Assembly: GCA_948623715.1 (NCBI GenBank)
Contig: CAPHDI010000004.1
Span: forward strand, 1 to 61,921
From: an uncultured Candidatus Saccharibacteria bacterium
GTDB lineage: Bacteria; Patescibacteriota; Saccharimonadia; Saccharimonadales; Saccharimonadaceae
DNA: 61,921 nucleotides
Direction: 5' to 3'
Below, piece after piece: positions 51,046 to 58,940 of this stretch. A program made the position numbers and the translations under genes. The first letter of the stretch is position 1; each line of letters opens with the position of its first letter. Below the pieces are notes generated by a model. The model did not search any database. It saw nothing but the letters and a program-made list of their open reading frames with translations, and was not told the DNA's origin.

Positions 51046-52464
51046 TCAGTGCTTGGAAGTTAAAAGTTCGAGAGCTTCATGACAATTTTGCAGAGTAGTC
51101 TGACATTGCTGGCTTAGAGCAGCAAGACTAGAAAGCTGGCTAGACAGACCATGCGTGATTCCCTGACGTAAGCTAGTCTGGAAAAAGTCGGGGACGAGGC
51201 GGAGACCACTACGGAAAATCCCCTTGACATCGTCAACGGTGCGCGTCAGATAAAACTCTGCGACTTGCTCGGCGAGGAGAGTTTTCGTGTCAACTTGGTT
51301 GCCCATGATAGTATTAAGTCCAAAGAGAGCGAGAAACGCTTTTGCCATCTTAAACAAGAAGTCTGGGACGGCAATATCATACTGAGTGAAGACCATAATC
51401 ATTTCGACGAAAAACTGCGGGACCGGCATATCATGAAGCTGGTCGATTTTCGCACGCATATCGATAGTTAGCTGCGTGCGATCGAGCGTAGTATATTCAC
51501 TTTGCGTAGCAAGCAAGTCAATAATACGGTCGACTTTGCCGGTATAGGAATTAAGAAAAAGCTCGCGGGTCATCTTCGCCTCTTCGGCACTAAAACTAAA
51601 AATTAGACCCATATCGAGAAAGCCGAGATTGCCGGCGGAATCGAGATAGATGTTACCGCCATGAGGATCGCCATGAAAAACGACTGGCATATCATGAAAA
51701 AGTGCATAAAAAGATAATTTAATATAATCATTCTCGGCCTGGGCGACTTTTTGCTTATTCTCGGCAGTCATCGGAAGATGGTTAATAGTTGGATGCGCGA
51801 TATATTCCATGACAATAATATTGTCAGTGCAAAGTTCCGGGAAAAGCTTCGGGACAACGATTTTCGTGGAGACAGCTTTAACTTTGCCGTTGACGCTGCG
51901 GGCGAAGTTTTGATAAGTTAGGATGTTCTGCTGCTCGCTAGCAAAATCAGTTTCCTGCATAATCCAATCGACGTAACATTCCAGGGCGCGATCGCTGCCA
52001 AAGAAATTCTTAAATTGAGCGAAACGACCAAAGCGATGGATGAACTTACGAATCTGCCGTATATCTTTCTGAATGCGGCGAGTGACATCACGACGTTTAA
52101 TTTTTAGGACGACTTCGGTACCGTCACGGAGGATGGCGCGGTGGACTTGTGAGATTGAAGCAGAGCCGAGCGGAGTCTCGTCGATACTACGGAAGTCATG
52201 AAGATAATTTGCACCATATTCAGCGATGAGTAGTTTTTTAATTTCGGAGAATTTAATTGGGTTACAGTGATCGCAAATCTGAGAAAGCTTCTGGCGATCA
52301 GCTTCGGTAAAAAGTGAGCCGACATTCTGCATAGCGAGAATCTGAGCAACTTTAATATACACTACCCCCATATGCTGAGCAAAATCACAAATCACTGTGC
52401 CGGTGTTCTGGCGGAAGATAAACTTCTTGCACAACATCAGAAATCCATACCAGTATAGACGCAT
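51046..52464 (-). CDS. ABC1/UbiB family atypical kinase
   Basis: 472 aa. Motifs: VYIKVAQILAMQ (the KxGQ motif, with Ala for Gly), ETPLGSASISQVHRA (Ala-rich loop), VVFHGDPHGGNIYL (catalytic loop) and LGFLDMGL (DFG-like). UbiB proteins are linked to quinone metabolism; no quinone gene is in the window, so the role is open. First gene of the operon with the ATPase and the Cys-rich protein. AAGGAGG precedes the ATG. Confidence 0.88.
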   Translation of the reverse strand: MRLYWYGFLMLCKKFIFRQNTGTVICDFAQHMGVVYIKVAQILAMQNVGSLFTEADRQKLSQICDHCNPIKFSEIKKLLIAEYGANYLHDFRSIDETPLGSASISQVHRAILRDGTEVVLKIKRRDVTRRIQKDIRQIRKFIHRFGRFAQFKNFFGSDRALECYVDWIMQETDFASEQQNILTYQNFARSVNGKVKAVSTKIVVPKLFPELCTDNIIVMEYIAHPTINHLPMTAENKQKVAQAENDYIKLSFYALFHDMPVVFHGDPHGGNIYLDSAGNLGFLDMGLIFSFSAEEAKMTRELFLNSYTGKVDRIIDLLATQSEYTTLDRTQLTIDMRAKIDQLHDMPVPQFFVEMIMVFTQYDIAVPDFLFKMAKAFLALFGLNTIMGNQVDTKTLLAEQVAEFYLTRTVDDVKGIFRSGLRLVPDFFQTSLRQGITHGLSSQLSSLAALSQQCQTTLQNCHEALELLTSKH

Positions 52465-52538
52465 TTACCTCCTTATTGATATAAGTATAGCATAGATTAA
52501 GGTATAATGTAATTATGCGAGAAGAATAGATTTGCTAA

Positions 52539-52625
52539 ATGGACGAAAAAGTAATTCAGAAACTCTGCGAGTCTTACCGCATAGCGGAAGACGATAAGGA
52601 GAAAGTCTTGATACTAAAAAGATAA
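52539..52625 (+). CDS. Possible small ORF, 28 aa
   Basis: MDEKVIQKLCESYRIAEDDK then EKVLILKR. A TATAAT box lies about 30 nt upstream, but the ribosome site is weak. It overlaps the end of the opposite gene. Confidence 0.2.
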   Translation: MDEKVIQKLCESYRIAEDDKEKVLILKR

Positions 52626-52915
52626 TCTGAATCGTAAGCAGGATAAATAATAAACTCGCGCGGATTTATAAAAACTCCAGTACAGTAGCTTTCGCTAAAA
52701 GTCGTCTCGATGAGCTCGGAGGCGACGGCTTCATGAGACTCGCCATGTGAATGACCGGTAAAGCCGACGAAAATTACCGGAAGAATGAGACATTCGGCAA
52801 CGTGAAAAAGTAAATGACCGACAATTAAAATTCCTCCAAGCAGGCCAAGTTTACCGGCTTTGAACTTCTTAATCTGATTATGGAGACCGCAATGGCAATC
52901 GTGATGTTTCTTCAT
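52574..52915 (-). CDS. His/Cys-rich membrane protein, 113 aa
   Basis: The start at 52915 is fixed by a TATAAT box 7 nt before the ATG, inside the end of the DUF362 gene; predicted leaderless. The N-terminus MKKHHDCHCGLHNQIKKF is rich in His and Cys, one or two membrane helices follow (LGLLGGILIVGHLLFHVAEC), then GFTGHSHGESHEAVASE. The clustered His and Cys suggest binding or handling of a transition metal (inference). No family recognised. Confidence 0.55.
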   Translation of the reverse strand: MKKHHDCHCGLHNQIKKFKAGKLGLLGGILIVGHLLFHVAECLILPVIFVGFTGHSHGESHEAVASELIETTFSESYCTGVFINPREFIIYPAYDSDYLFSIKTFSLSSSAMR

Positions 52916-52937
52916 TGCGGTCATTATAGCATGAATT

Positions 52938-53867
52938 TTAGATTTCGACCAGTTCGTAGTTGCGGGTGCCAAGACCGATTTTCTCAGCGTGCTCGAGAAT
53001 CTTACGACCACGTTGCTGCTCAACACGCTCAACGAAACGATCGCGGCCAGGATCATCAGAATTCCAAATCAGGTCAATGCAAGCCTGGTCGAGAGCAGCT
53101 GGATCAAGCGAGGCAAGGATACCAATATCGGCCATGCAAGGATCTTCGGGGTGCGCGCTACAATCACAATCACGAGAAAGATTATTCATCACGTTGATAT
53201 AAAGAATCGCACGAGGATTATTGCTCTTTTCTGTCATATAGTCGGAGACAGCTTTTGCAGCTTCGGCCATGGCGGCAAGAAAGTCATCCTGAATCGCATC
53301 GAGATCGAGATCTTCTGGTGGATTCGAACTCCAGCAAGCCATTAACTTTTCAGGATTACGGGTGCGCCTCACGGTATGGATGTAAGCTTTGCCTTCGGCA
53401 GAAGCGATACCGATAGACTGATTCTTCAAAGCGCCACCGAAGCCACCCATCGGATGGCCCTTGAAATGAGCTAAGTTAATCATGCTATCATAGTTCTCAA
53501 GATGTTTGCCGACTGGATCTACGTCAAGGACTTCGCCCCCTTTCACCGGTAGGTCCATATCGCCATCAGCATCCATGATATCAACATCAGCGATTGCGGT
53601 AAAGCCATGCTCCTTGGCGGCTTCAAGATGTGCAGCAGTATCACCGCGGCGGCCACCGTAGGCAGTATTACACTCGACGATGGTGCCGTTAACTTTCTGG
53701 ACGAGATCACTAATTAACTCAGGTTTCAAATAGTTATGACCACCAGGTTCGCCAGTGGAAATTTTCACAGCAACTTTTCCGGATGGATGTACGCCGAGAG
53801 CTTCGTAAACCTTTACTAGGCCGGCTGGCGTTAGATCACGAGTAACATAAACTTTCGCTTTTTCCAT
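52938..53867 (-). CDS. DUF362 protein
   Basis: 309 aa from the ATG at 53867, with GGAGG upstream. HFKGHPMGGFGGALKNQSIG near 165 is the DUF362 hallmark. Near the end a Cys cluster DCDCSAHPEDPC could hold a metal. Many DUF362 proteins carry a ferredoxin domain; this one does not. Biochemical role unknown. Confidence 0.85.
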   Translation of the reverse strand: MEKAKVYVTRDLTPAGLVKVYEALGVHPSGKVAVKISTGEPGGHNYLKPELISDLVQKVNGTIVECNTAYGGRRGDTAAHLEAAKEHGFTAIADVDIMDADGDMDLPVKGGEVLDVDPVGKHLENYDSMINLAHFKGHPMGGFGGALKNQSIGIASAEGKAYIHTVRRTRNPEKLMACWSSNPPEDLDLDAIQDDFLAAMAEAAKAVSDYMTEKSNNPRAILYINVMNNLSRDCDCSAHPEDPCMADIGILASLDPAALDQACIDLIWNSDDPGRDRFVERVEQQRGRKILEHAEKIGLGTRNYELVEI

Positions 53868-53917
53868 AAAATCCTCCAATCTATAATTCTAGAATAACAT
53901 AGAAAGCAATTTTGCGC

Positions 53918-53923
53918 TATAAT
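53918..53923 (+). promoter_or_regulatory. -10 box of dut
   Basis: TATAAT, then exactly 6 nt to the ATG. Confidence 0.65.
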
Positions 53924-53929
53924 AGGCTT

Positions 53930-54385
53930 ATGAAATTACGAGGTTTTGAAATTGCGAAGGGCTGGGAAGACAAAGGAATTAACCTGCCAAAGCGGGCAAC
54001 GAAGCATTCGGCGGGATACGACATCGAGGCTGCAGAAGATGTAACCGTACCGGTGTTTCAGGTTGGAACGCGCCCAACTTTCATCCCGACAGGATTGAAA
54101 GCCTATTGTCAGCCGGACGAGTTTTATTCGGTGATCAATCGCAGCTCAGGGGCTGGTAAGGGGATCGTGCTGGCGAATGGGTTAGGAATTATTGATGCTG
54201 ATTATTATAATAATACAAATAATGACGGGCACTTTCAGGTGTTAGTTTTTAACGTTTCCGATCAACCGCTAGAGATTCATAAAGGCGATCGGATTGCACA
54301 AGTAATTTTCCAAAAGTTCTTAACTGTAGATAATGATATGGCCGGAGAGGGGGTCCGCCAGGGGGGATGGGGATCGACGGATTAG
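53930..54385 (+). CDS. dut: dUTP diphosphatase
   Basis: 151 aa. All five trimeric dUTPase motifs are present: SAGYDIEAAEDVTVP, VINRSSGAGK, GLGIIDADYYNN, GDRIAQVIFQK and RQGGWGSTD. It hydrolyses dUTP to dUMP. Predicted leaderless; an earlier in-frame start would run through the -10 box. Confidence 0.95.
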   Translation: MKLRGFEIAKGWEDKGINLPKRATKHSAGYDIEAAEDVTVPVFQVGTRPTFIPTGLKAYCQPDEFYSVINRSSGAGKGIVLANGLGIIDADYYNNTNNDGHFQVLVFNVSDQPLEIHKGDRIAQVIFQKFLTVDNDMAGEGVRQGGWGSTD

Positions 54386-54420
54386 AAAGAAGTCTTGAAG
54401 GAGATAGCTGGGGCAGACGC

Positions 54421-54449
54421 TTGACCTACAGAGAAAAGTGCGCGATAAT
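54421..54449 (+). promoter_or_regulatory. Promoter of the gene at 54538
   Basis: TTGACC, 17-bp spacer, GATAAT. Confidence 0.6.
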
Positions 54450-54537
54450 TAGGGTGAGGTTAGAAAACTTGAGGAGGTGGGTGTCAGATTTCTGATTTGG
54501 GACTTTAGATTTTAGAGATTGGAGATGATATTAGTTG

Positions 54538-55206
54538 ATGTTCCGAGAGGTGGCAGAGAAAACTGTGCAACTTTTCCTGGCGGCGGGGCTAGAGGAAATC
54601 GAGGTAGTCGCTGACTGCGACGACTTCCTGTGGCCATTACTGGAGACATCATGCAGGATGCATGGGATTGACTTCAAGCAAGCATCGGCGGTGTTCGACC
54701 TGAGCAAGAACCCCTACATCACGGACGAGGAGCGAAAAGCCCTGATTGCGTCGTTCGCAGATCCGCGAACGTTCCAGGACATGCATTTTTACCCGGGAGT
54801 CAAAAAGCTCATCCGGATCAATGAGGCGGGTGGAAAGCTGACCGTCAAGAGCAATGCCTACAATACGAAGGTCGGCGATCTGAAGAAGCAGCAAATTCTT
54901 GCGGCAGTACCAGGACTGAGCCCAGAGCGGGTCGAAATTATCGTGATTTCGCACGAACAGTGCCTGAAAAAGTCGATTCCGAAGGGTGTGACGATCGCGA
55001 TGGACGACAATCCGCATATTATCGCTGAATCGGAAGCGCTGGTCAACCTGATCCCACGGACGATGAAACGGGCGACAAATGCGGAAGCGAGATGGATGAT
55101 GCGCGACAAGCACGTAGTGGAGCTGTCGAACTTAAATAAAATCATCGACTGCGCCTGTGCGATCTGCGCACGGATTCGCGACGTGCAAGCTCTGACCTCT
55201 ACGTAG
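54538..55206 (+). CDS. HAD-like 5'-nucleotidase family protein
   Basis: 222 aa. VVADCDDFLWPLLE near 22 carries the HAD DxD nucleophile pair, LTVKSNAYNTKVG near 99 the second motif and VTIAMDDNPHIIAESEALVN near 148 the acidic last motif. Order and spacing resemble 5'(3')-deoxyribonucleotidases. The C-terminus has CACAICARI. A nucleotide substrate is likely but not proven. The start is uncertain: TTG at 54535 or ATG at 54538, both about 10-14 nt from GGAG. Single-gene unit. Confidence 0.7.
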   Translation: MFREVAEKTVQLFLAAGLEEIEVVADCDDFLWPLLETSCRMHGIDFKQASAVFDLSKNPYITDEERKALIASFADPRTFQDMHFYPGVKKLIRINEAGGKLTVKSNAYNTKVGDLKKQQILAAVPGLSPERVEIIVISHEQCLKKSIPKGVTIAMDDNPHIIAESEALVNLIPRTMKRATNAEARWMMRDKHVVELSNLNKIIDCACAICARIRDVQALTST

Positions 55207-55211
55207 ACAGA

Positions 55212-55242
55212 GCCCTCCCTGATTATGGGAGGGCTATTTTTT
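55212..55242 (+). terminator. Terminator of the gene at 54538
   Basis: GCCCTCCC-tgattat-GGGAGGGC then TATTTTTTT. Confidence 0.9.
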
Positions 55243-56178
55243 TGTTTTAGGCTTATTGGGCTTCGGTTTGGTCTTAGACCTCGAGTGCGACGGTGATTTA
55301 TTTGGTGTAGATTTGGGCTTTGATTTGGCTGAAGAAGATTTTGGGGTGAGGTTGATGATTTCGACTTTGGTTGGTTGAGACTTTTTAGATTTCGGTCGCG
55401 AAGAATGCGACTTAATTTGTTCGGGGGAGGTTGTATCGATATTAGCCTTGCTAGATACTGAAGTCGTTTCTTCGGTATGACCTTCTTCAAGTTCTTCTTC
55501 GACGACGCGGAGATGCGGAAGAACGATCTTTTTCGCAAGCTTACCGCTGAGAGCAAAGTCGATGAGAAAAAGTGCGTAGCCGGCAGCTAATACTAAGAGG
55601 CTAATCAATAGGAACCAACTGAGCGTTTCCCAGAAGCCAAAGCTAAGGTAGTTGAAATAATTCGTCGGATAGAGGAAATAAGTATCGGCCGGCAAAAAGT
55701 CGGTCGTAAAAATCATCGTCGCCGCGTAAGTAGCGGGCAGAGCCAGCCAATAGAATGGATCCATCGGGCGCCAGCGGCCTTTCTTCACGAAGAGGATCCA
55801 GTCGAGAAGAGTAAGAATTGATAAAAGCAGGCAGAGGAATAATGCCCAGGCCTCTAGACTTTCCGTAAAACTGCTGGAAACGTTGTAATTATATTGACCG
55901 CTAACAAAGAGGCGATGAACAGTAATTAGTAAAAATGAAATGATAATCATACCTTCGAGCATCGGACAAGGATTCTTGCCGCTCTCGAGGCCCGGTTTAA
56001 GGGCGAGCTTCAACGCAGAGAAAAGGTAGTAAAACGCAGCGATAAATGCGACCCAAGTCGGAAAAATCCGGAAAGCAGTTAGATTATAGGCGCAGAGGAG
56101 ACATAACGCCGGCACTAAGCAAAGTGCGCCAAGGGCGAGTTTATAGAAGGCCGCAACTGGCTTATTGCGAATATACAT
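55234..56178 (-). CDS. Six-helix membrane protein with basic tail
   Basis: 314 aa. Six membrane helices span about residues 10-215, with WRPMDPFYWLALPATYAATM between helices; this resembles Pr6Pr-type membrane proteins. The last 90 residues are Ser/Lys/Pro-rich and strongly basic (PKSTPNKSPSHSRSKTKPKP), perhaps cytoplasmic. Function unknown. TATAAT lies exactly 6 nt before the ATG: predicted leaderless. Confidence 0.7.
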   Translation of the reverse strand: MYIRNKPVAAFYKLALGALCLVPALCLLCAYNLTAFRIFPTWVAFIAAFYYLFSALKLALKPGLESGKNPCPMLEGMIIISFLLITVHRLFVSGQYNYNVSSSFTESLEAWALFLCLLLSILTLLDWILFVKKGRWRPMDPFYWLALPATYAATMIFTTDFLPADTYFLYPTNYFNYLSFGFWETLSWFLLISLLVLAAGYALFLIDFALSGKLAKKIVLPHLRVVEEELEEGHTEETTSVSSKANIDTTSPEQIKSHSSRPKSKKSQPTKVEIINLTPKSSSAKSKPKSTPNKSPSHSRSKTKPKPNKPKTKK

Positions 56179-56231
56179 ATATTTATTATAAGGCGAGTTG
56201 AAGAAAATAGCAAATGCGAAAGCTGAGCCGA

Positions 56232-56675
56232 TTAGTTGCGGTAATTCTTAATTGCGGCGGCAAGGGCTTCGTGGCCGAGGACAGAGCAATGAAATTTATG
56301 CTCAGGGAGCCCGCCCAGATAATCAGTAATCTCCTCAGGGCCAACTTTTAGAGCTTCGTCGAGAGTTTTACCCTTTACTAACTCCGAAAGCGCAGAAGTC
56401 GAGGCGATAGCGCTAGCGCAACCGTAGGTCTTCCATTTAACATCGGTAATTTTATTATCCTCGATACGGAGAAACATTTTCATCTGGTCGCCGCAAACTG
56501 GATTACCGACAACACCCTCGGCGTCATGTGAATATTGATTTTCGTCGCCCATCAGGAAGTTGCGCGGGCTGAGGAAATGATCCTTAACGATGTCTGAGTA
56601 AACCCAAGGCTGAGAGCTAGCGCCCTGGTCAGAGCTAGGGTAAGCTGAGTCGTTTGTTGAGAGCTTATTTGTCAT
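56232..56675 (-). CDS. iscU: Iron-sulfur scaffold protein IscU/SufU
   Basis: 147 aa. The three cluster Cys are in NPVCGDQM, YGCASAIASTSALSELV and FHCSVLGHEAL; the Asp in CGDQ is kept. It builds Fe-S clusters with sulfur from the upstream desulfurase. Overlaps iscS by 11 nt. Last gene of the nrdD operon. Confidence 0.95.
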   Translation of the reverse strand: MTNKLSTNDSAYPSSDQGASSQPWVYSDIVKDHFLSPRNFLMGDENQYSHDAEGVVGNPVCGDQMKMFLRIEDNKITDVKWKTYGCASAIASTSALSELVKGKTLDEALKVGPEEITDYLGGLPEHKFHCSVLGHEALAAAIKNYRN

Positions 56676-57831
56676 GAGATTCTCCTAGGTTAATGGTGCT
56701 GATATTTTGTAGATAGGTAATAATTTTTGGTAAAACTTCCATAACTTTATTGATATCCTGCTCGGTAGTGTCAAGACCAAGCGAGAAGCGAATACTGCTA
56801 TGCGCGACTTCGGCGTCATTTCTGATCGCCATAAGGACATGACTCGGAGCGAGATCGCCAGAGGCGCAAGCGGAGCCAGTCGAAATCGTGATTCCCGCAG
56901 CGTCAAGATAGAGTTGGATCGATTCTCCTTCAGCGGCGCGGAAGCTCATGTTGAGAATATTCGGTAGACAGCCTTGCTCGGGAGTATTAGCACTACTGTA
57001 AGGAATCTCAGCAAGAATACGCAAGCGAAGCTGATCGCGGAGCGGTTTAATTTTCTCAGCGTAGGTCCGGTAGGTCTTTTGCTCGCGGACGTGCTTCGCG
57101 GCGACGCCGAAGCCGGCGATAAGCAAAGTATTAGAAGTGCCAGCACGACGTTTATTTTCCTGATGGCCGCCGATAATCAATGGGCGAAAAGGCGAGCCCT
57201 TCTTGATATAAAGCGCGCCAATACCGATCGGTCCGCCGATTTTGTGGGCGCTGATAGTGAGGTAGTCGACATCGAGATCTTTGACATCAATATGGATCTT
57301 GCCAAGAGCTTGCGTGGCGTCGGTATGAACGTAAGTTTTGGAGGTTTTACAACGTTTTACAATGTCACGAATTGGTTCGAGAGTACCGAGTTCGTTATTC
57401 GCCAGCATGACAGAAACAAGATCGGCATCTGGCGGAATGTCCACAGGATCGACGCGGCCATCGCGATTGACGGGAATGAGCATTATTTTATTAGCATGAG
57501 CTTTGGCGGGTTCAAGGACGGAAGGATGTTCGATAGTGCTGACAGCGATTTTCTGACCGGAAAAAATGTTCGTGACAGTATTATTACTTTCGCTACCACC
57601 AGAAGTAAAGATAATTTCCTCTGGATCGGCATTAATGAGCCGGGCGACTTCAGCGCGAGCTTCCTCGATGATTCCCTTTGCAAATTGACCAAGCGAGTGC
57701 AAGGCGGAAGCATTGCCGTAGTCGAGATCAATAAGTTCATGAAGGCGCGCACGCACGCAAGGTAAAAGCGGCGAAGTGGCGGAGTAATCGAGATAGGCAG
57801 GTCCGGGTGAAATTTTGTCGGGCTGGCTCAT
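56665..57831 (-). CDS. iscS: Cysteine desulfurase
   Basis: 388 aa PLP enzyme of the NifS/IscS class. PLP lysine in TISAHKIGGPIGIGALYIKK, catalytic Cys loop STGSACASGDLAPSHVL near 320, SGGSESNN near 75. It moves sulfur from cysteine to IscU. Overlaps folA by 4 nt. A Fe-S supply fits the neighbouring radical enzyme NrdG. Confidence 0.95.
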   Translation of the reverse strand: MSQPDKISPGPAYLDYSATSPLLPCVRARLHELIDLDYGNASALHSLGQFAKGIIEEARAEVARLINADPEEIIFTSGGSESNNTVTNIFSGQKIAVSTIEHPSVLEPAKAHANKIMLIPVNRDGRVDPVDIPPDADLVSVMLANNELGTLEPIRDIVKRCKTSKTYVHTDATQALGKIHIDVKDLDVDYLTISAHKIGGPIGIGALYIKKGSPFRPLIIGGHQENKRRAGTSNTLLIAGFGVAAKHVREQKTYRTYAEKIKPLRDQLRLRILAEIPYSSANTPEQGCLPNILNMSFRAAEGESIQLYLDAAGITISTGSACASGDLAPSHVLMAIRNDAEVAHSSIRFSLGLDTTEQDINKVMEVLPKIITYLQNISTINLGESHDK

Positions 57832-58310
57832 GGCTTTCTCGTATATTCAATAATATTATATTTGATACCGTCTTGTTCGCCGGACTTAATTACTCGGCGA
57901 AGAAACTTTGACTTATCAAATTCCGGGAAATAAGTATCAGCGGGCTGAGTACCGTCAACTTCAGTGAGATAGAGCTTATTAACTCTATCAATATACATAG
58001 TATAAAGCGAAGCGCCGCCAATGATAAAAACCGGCTCGGAACGGGTGGCAAGATATTCATCGAGATCGGATGAACTTTCGCACCATTCTATGCCAGGAGT
58101 GTCGAGCGGACGGCTAGAAAGGACAACATTCTGGCGACCAGGAAGAGGATTCCCGATCGACTCAAAAGTCCGTCGCCCCATAACAACAACTCCGCCCATA
58201 GTCGTCTGTTTGAAAAACTGCATATCTTCGGGAATACGCCAAAGGAGATGATTCCCCATACCGAGACCGCCATCACGGCTAATGCAGGCAATAAGTGATA
58301 AGTTCTTCAT
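57828..58310 (-). CDS. folA: Dihydrofolate reductase
   Basis: 160 aa. LIACISRDGGLGMGNHLLWR and IPEDMQFFK with the active-site acid, VVMGRRTFESIG, and EPVFIIGGASLYT. Reduces dihydrofolate. No thyA follows it in this window. Translationally coupled: it starts one base inside the nrdG stop and overlaps iscS. Confidence 0.97.
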   Translation of the reverse strand: MKNLSLIACISRDGGLGMGNHLLWRIPEDMQFFKQTTMGGVVVMGRRTFESIGNPLPGRQNVVLSSRPLDTPGIEWCESSSDLDEYLATRSEPVFIIGGASLYTMYIDRVNKLYLTEVDGTQPADTYFPEFDKSKFLRRVIKSGEQDGIKYNIIEYTRKP

Positions 58311-58867
58311 TATTCAATCCTCAAAATCTTTCCAGTGCCGTATTCGAGATGAAGAAGGCGTTGGTTTCTCGAACCACGAAACTTCATAGTTAAATCTCTT
58401 TCGGCGAGAATAAAAGGCCCGTCGATCAAAGCATCAAGACTTTTCAGGAAATCAACTGCTGCTCCGCCCATCTCCATAATCTTTTCGTAAGTAAAACCAG
58501 AAAATGACCAGACGTTCCAACCAAGTTCGCTGCGACACCAGTCGGCAATTTCTTTGCAGGCTTCGGGCTGAACAAAAGGTTCGCCGCCGCAGAAAGTAAT
58601 ACCGGTCTGGCCAGGAAATTCGCGCAAACGGTCTTTCACATCTTCAATATCGACGAGCATGCCGCCATTAAAATCCCAGGTTTCAGGATTCTGACAACCA
58701 GGACAACGGTTTGGGCAACCTTGTGTCCAGAGGACTGCGCGCAGACCGTAACCGTTAACAATATTGTCATGTTCGAGCGGACCAGATAAGCGAATCATGC
58801 GCGGACGGGAGCCGTTTGGATGAGAAACGGGCTGTTCGGCCAGTGATTCTGATGGATGATCTTGCAT
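58310..58867 (-). CDS. nrdG: Anaerobic ribonucleotide reductase activating protein
   Basis: 185 aa radical SAM enzyme. TQGCPNRCPGCQNPETWDF has the Cx3Cx2C iron-sulfur site; TGITFCGGEPFVQPEA is the SAM motif. It makes the glycyl radical on NrdD. GGAGGTACTC precedes the ATG; a hairpin lies between nrdD and nrdG. Confidence 0.96.
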   Translation of the reverse strand: MQDHPSESLAEQPVSHPNGSRPRMIRLSGPLEHDNIVNGYGLRAVLWTQGCPNRCPGCQNPETWDFNGGMLVDIEDVKDRLREFPGQTGITFCGGEPFVQPEACKEIADWCRSELGWNVWSFSGFTYEKIMEMGGAAVDFLKSLDALIDGPFILAERDLTMKFRGSRNQRLLHLEYGTGKILRIE

Positions 58868-58887
58868 GAGTACCTCCTAAGACCCTC

Positions 58888-58914
58888 GGAGCCAGTGGCG
58901 GTCCACCGGCTCCG
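58888..58914 (-). other. Hairpin between nrdD and nrdG
   Basis: GGAGCCGGTGG pairs with CCACTGGCTCC (one mismatch) with no T run; it may stabilise the nrdD mRNA or tune downstream expression. Confidence 0.5.
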
Positions 58915-58940
58915 TTGTTTGTTTTATATATATTATTATA

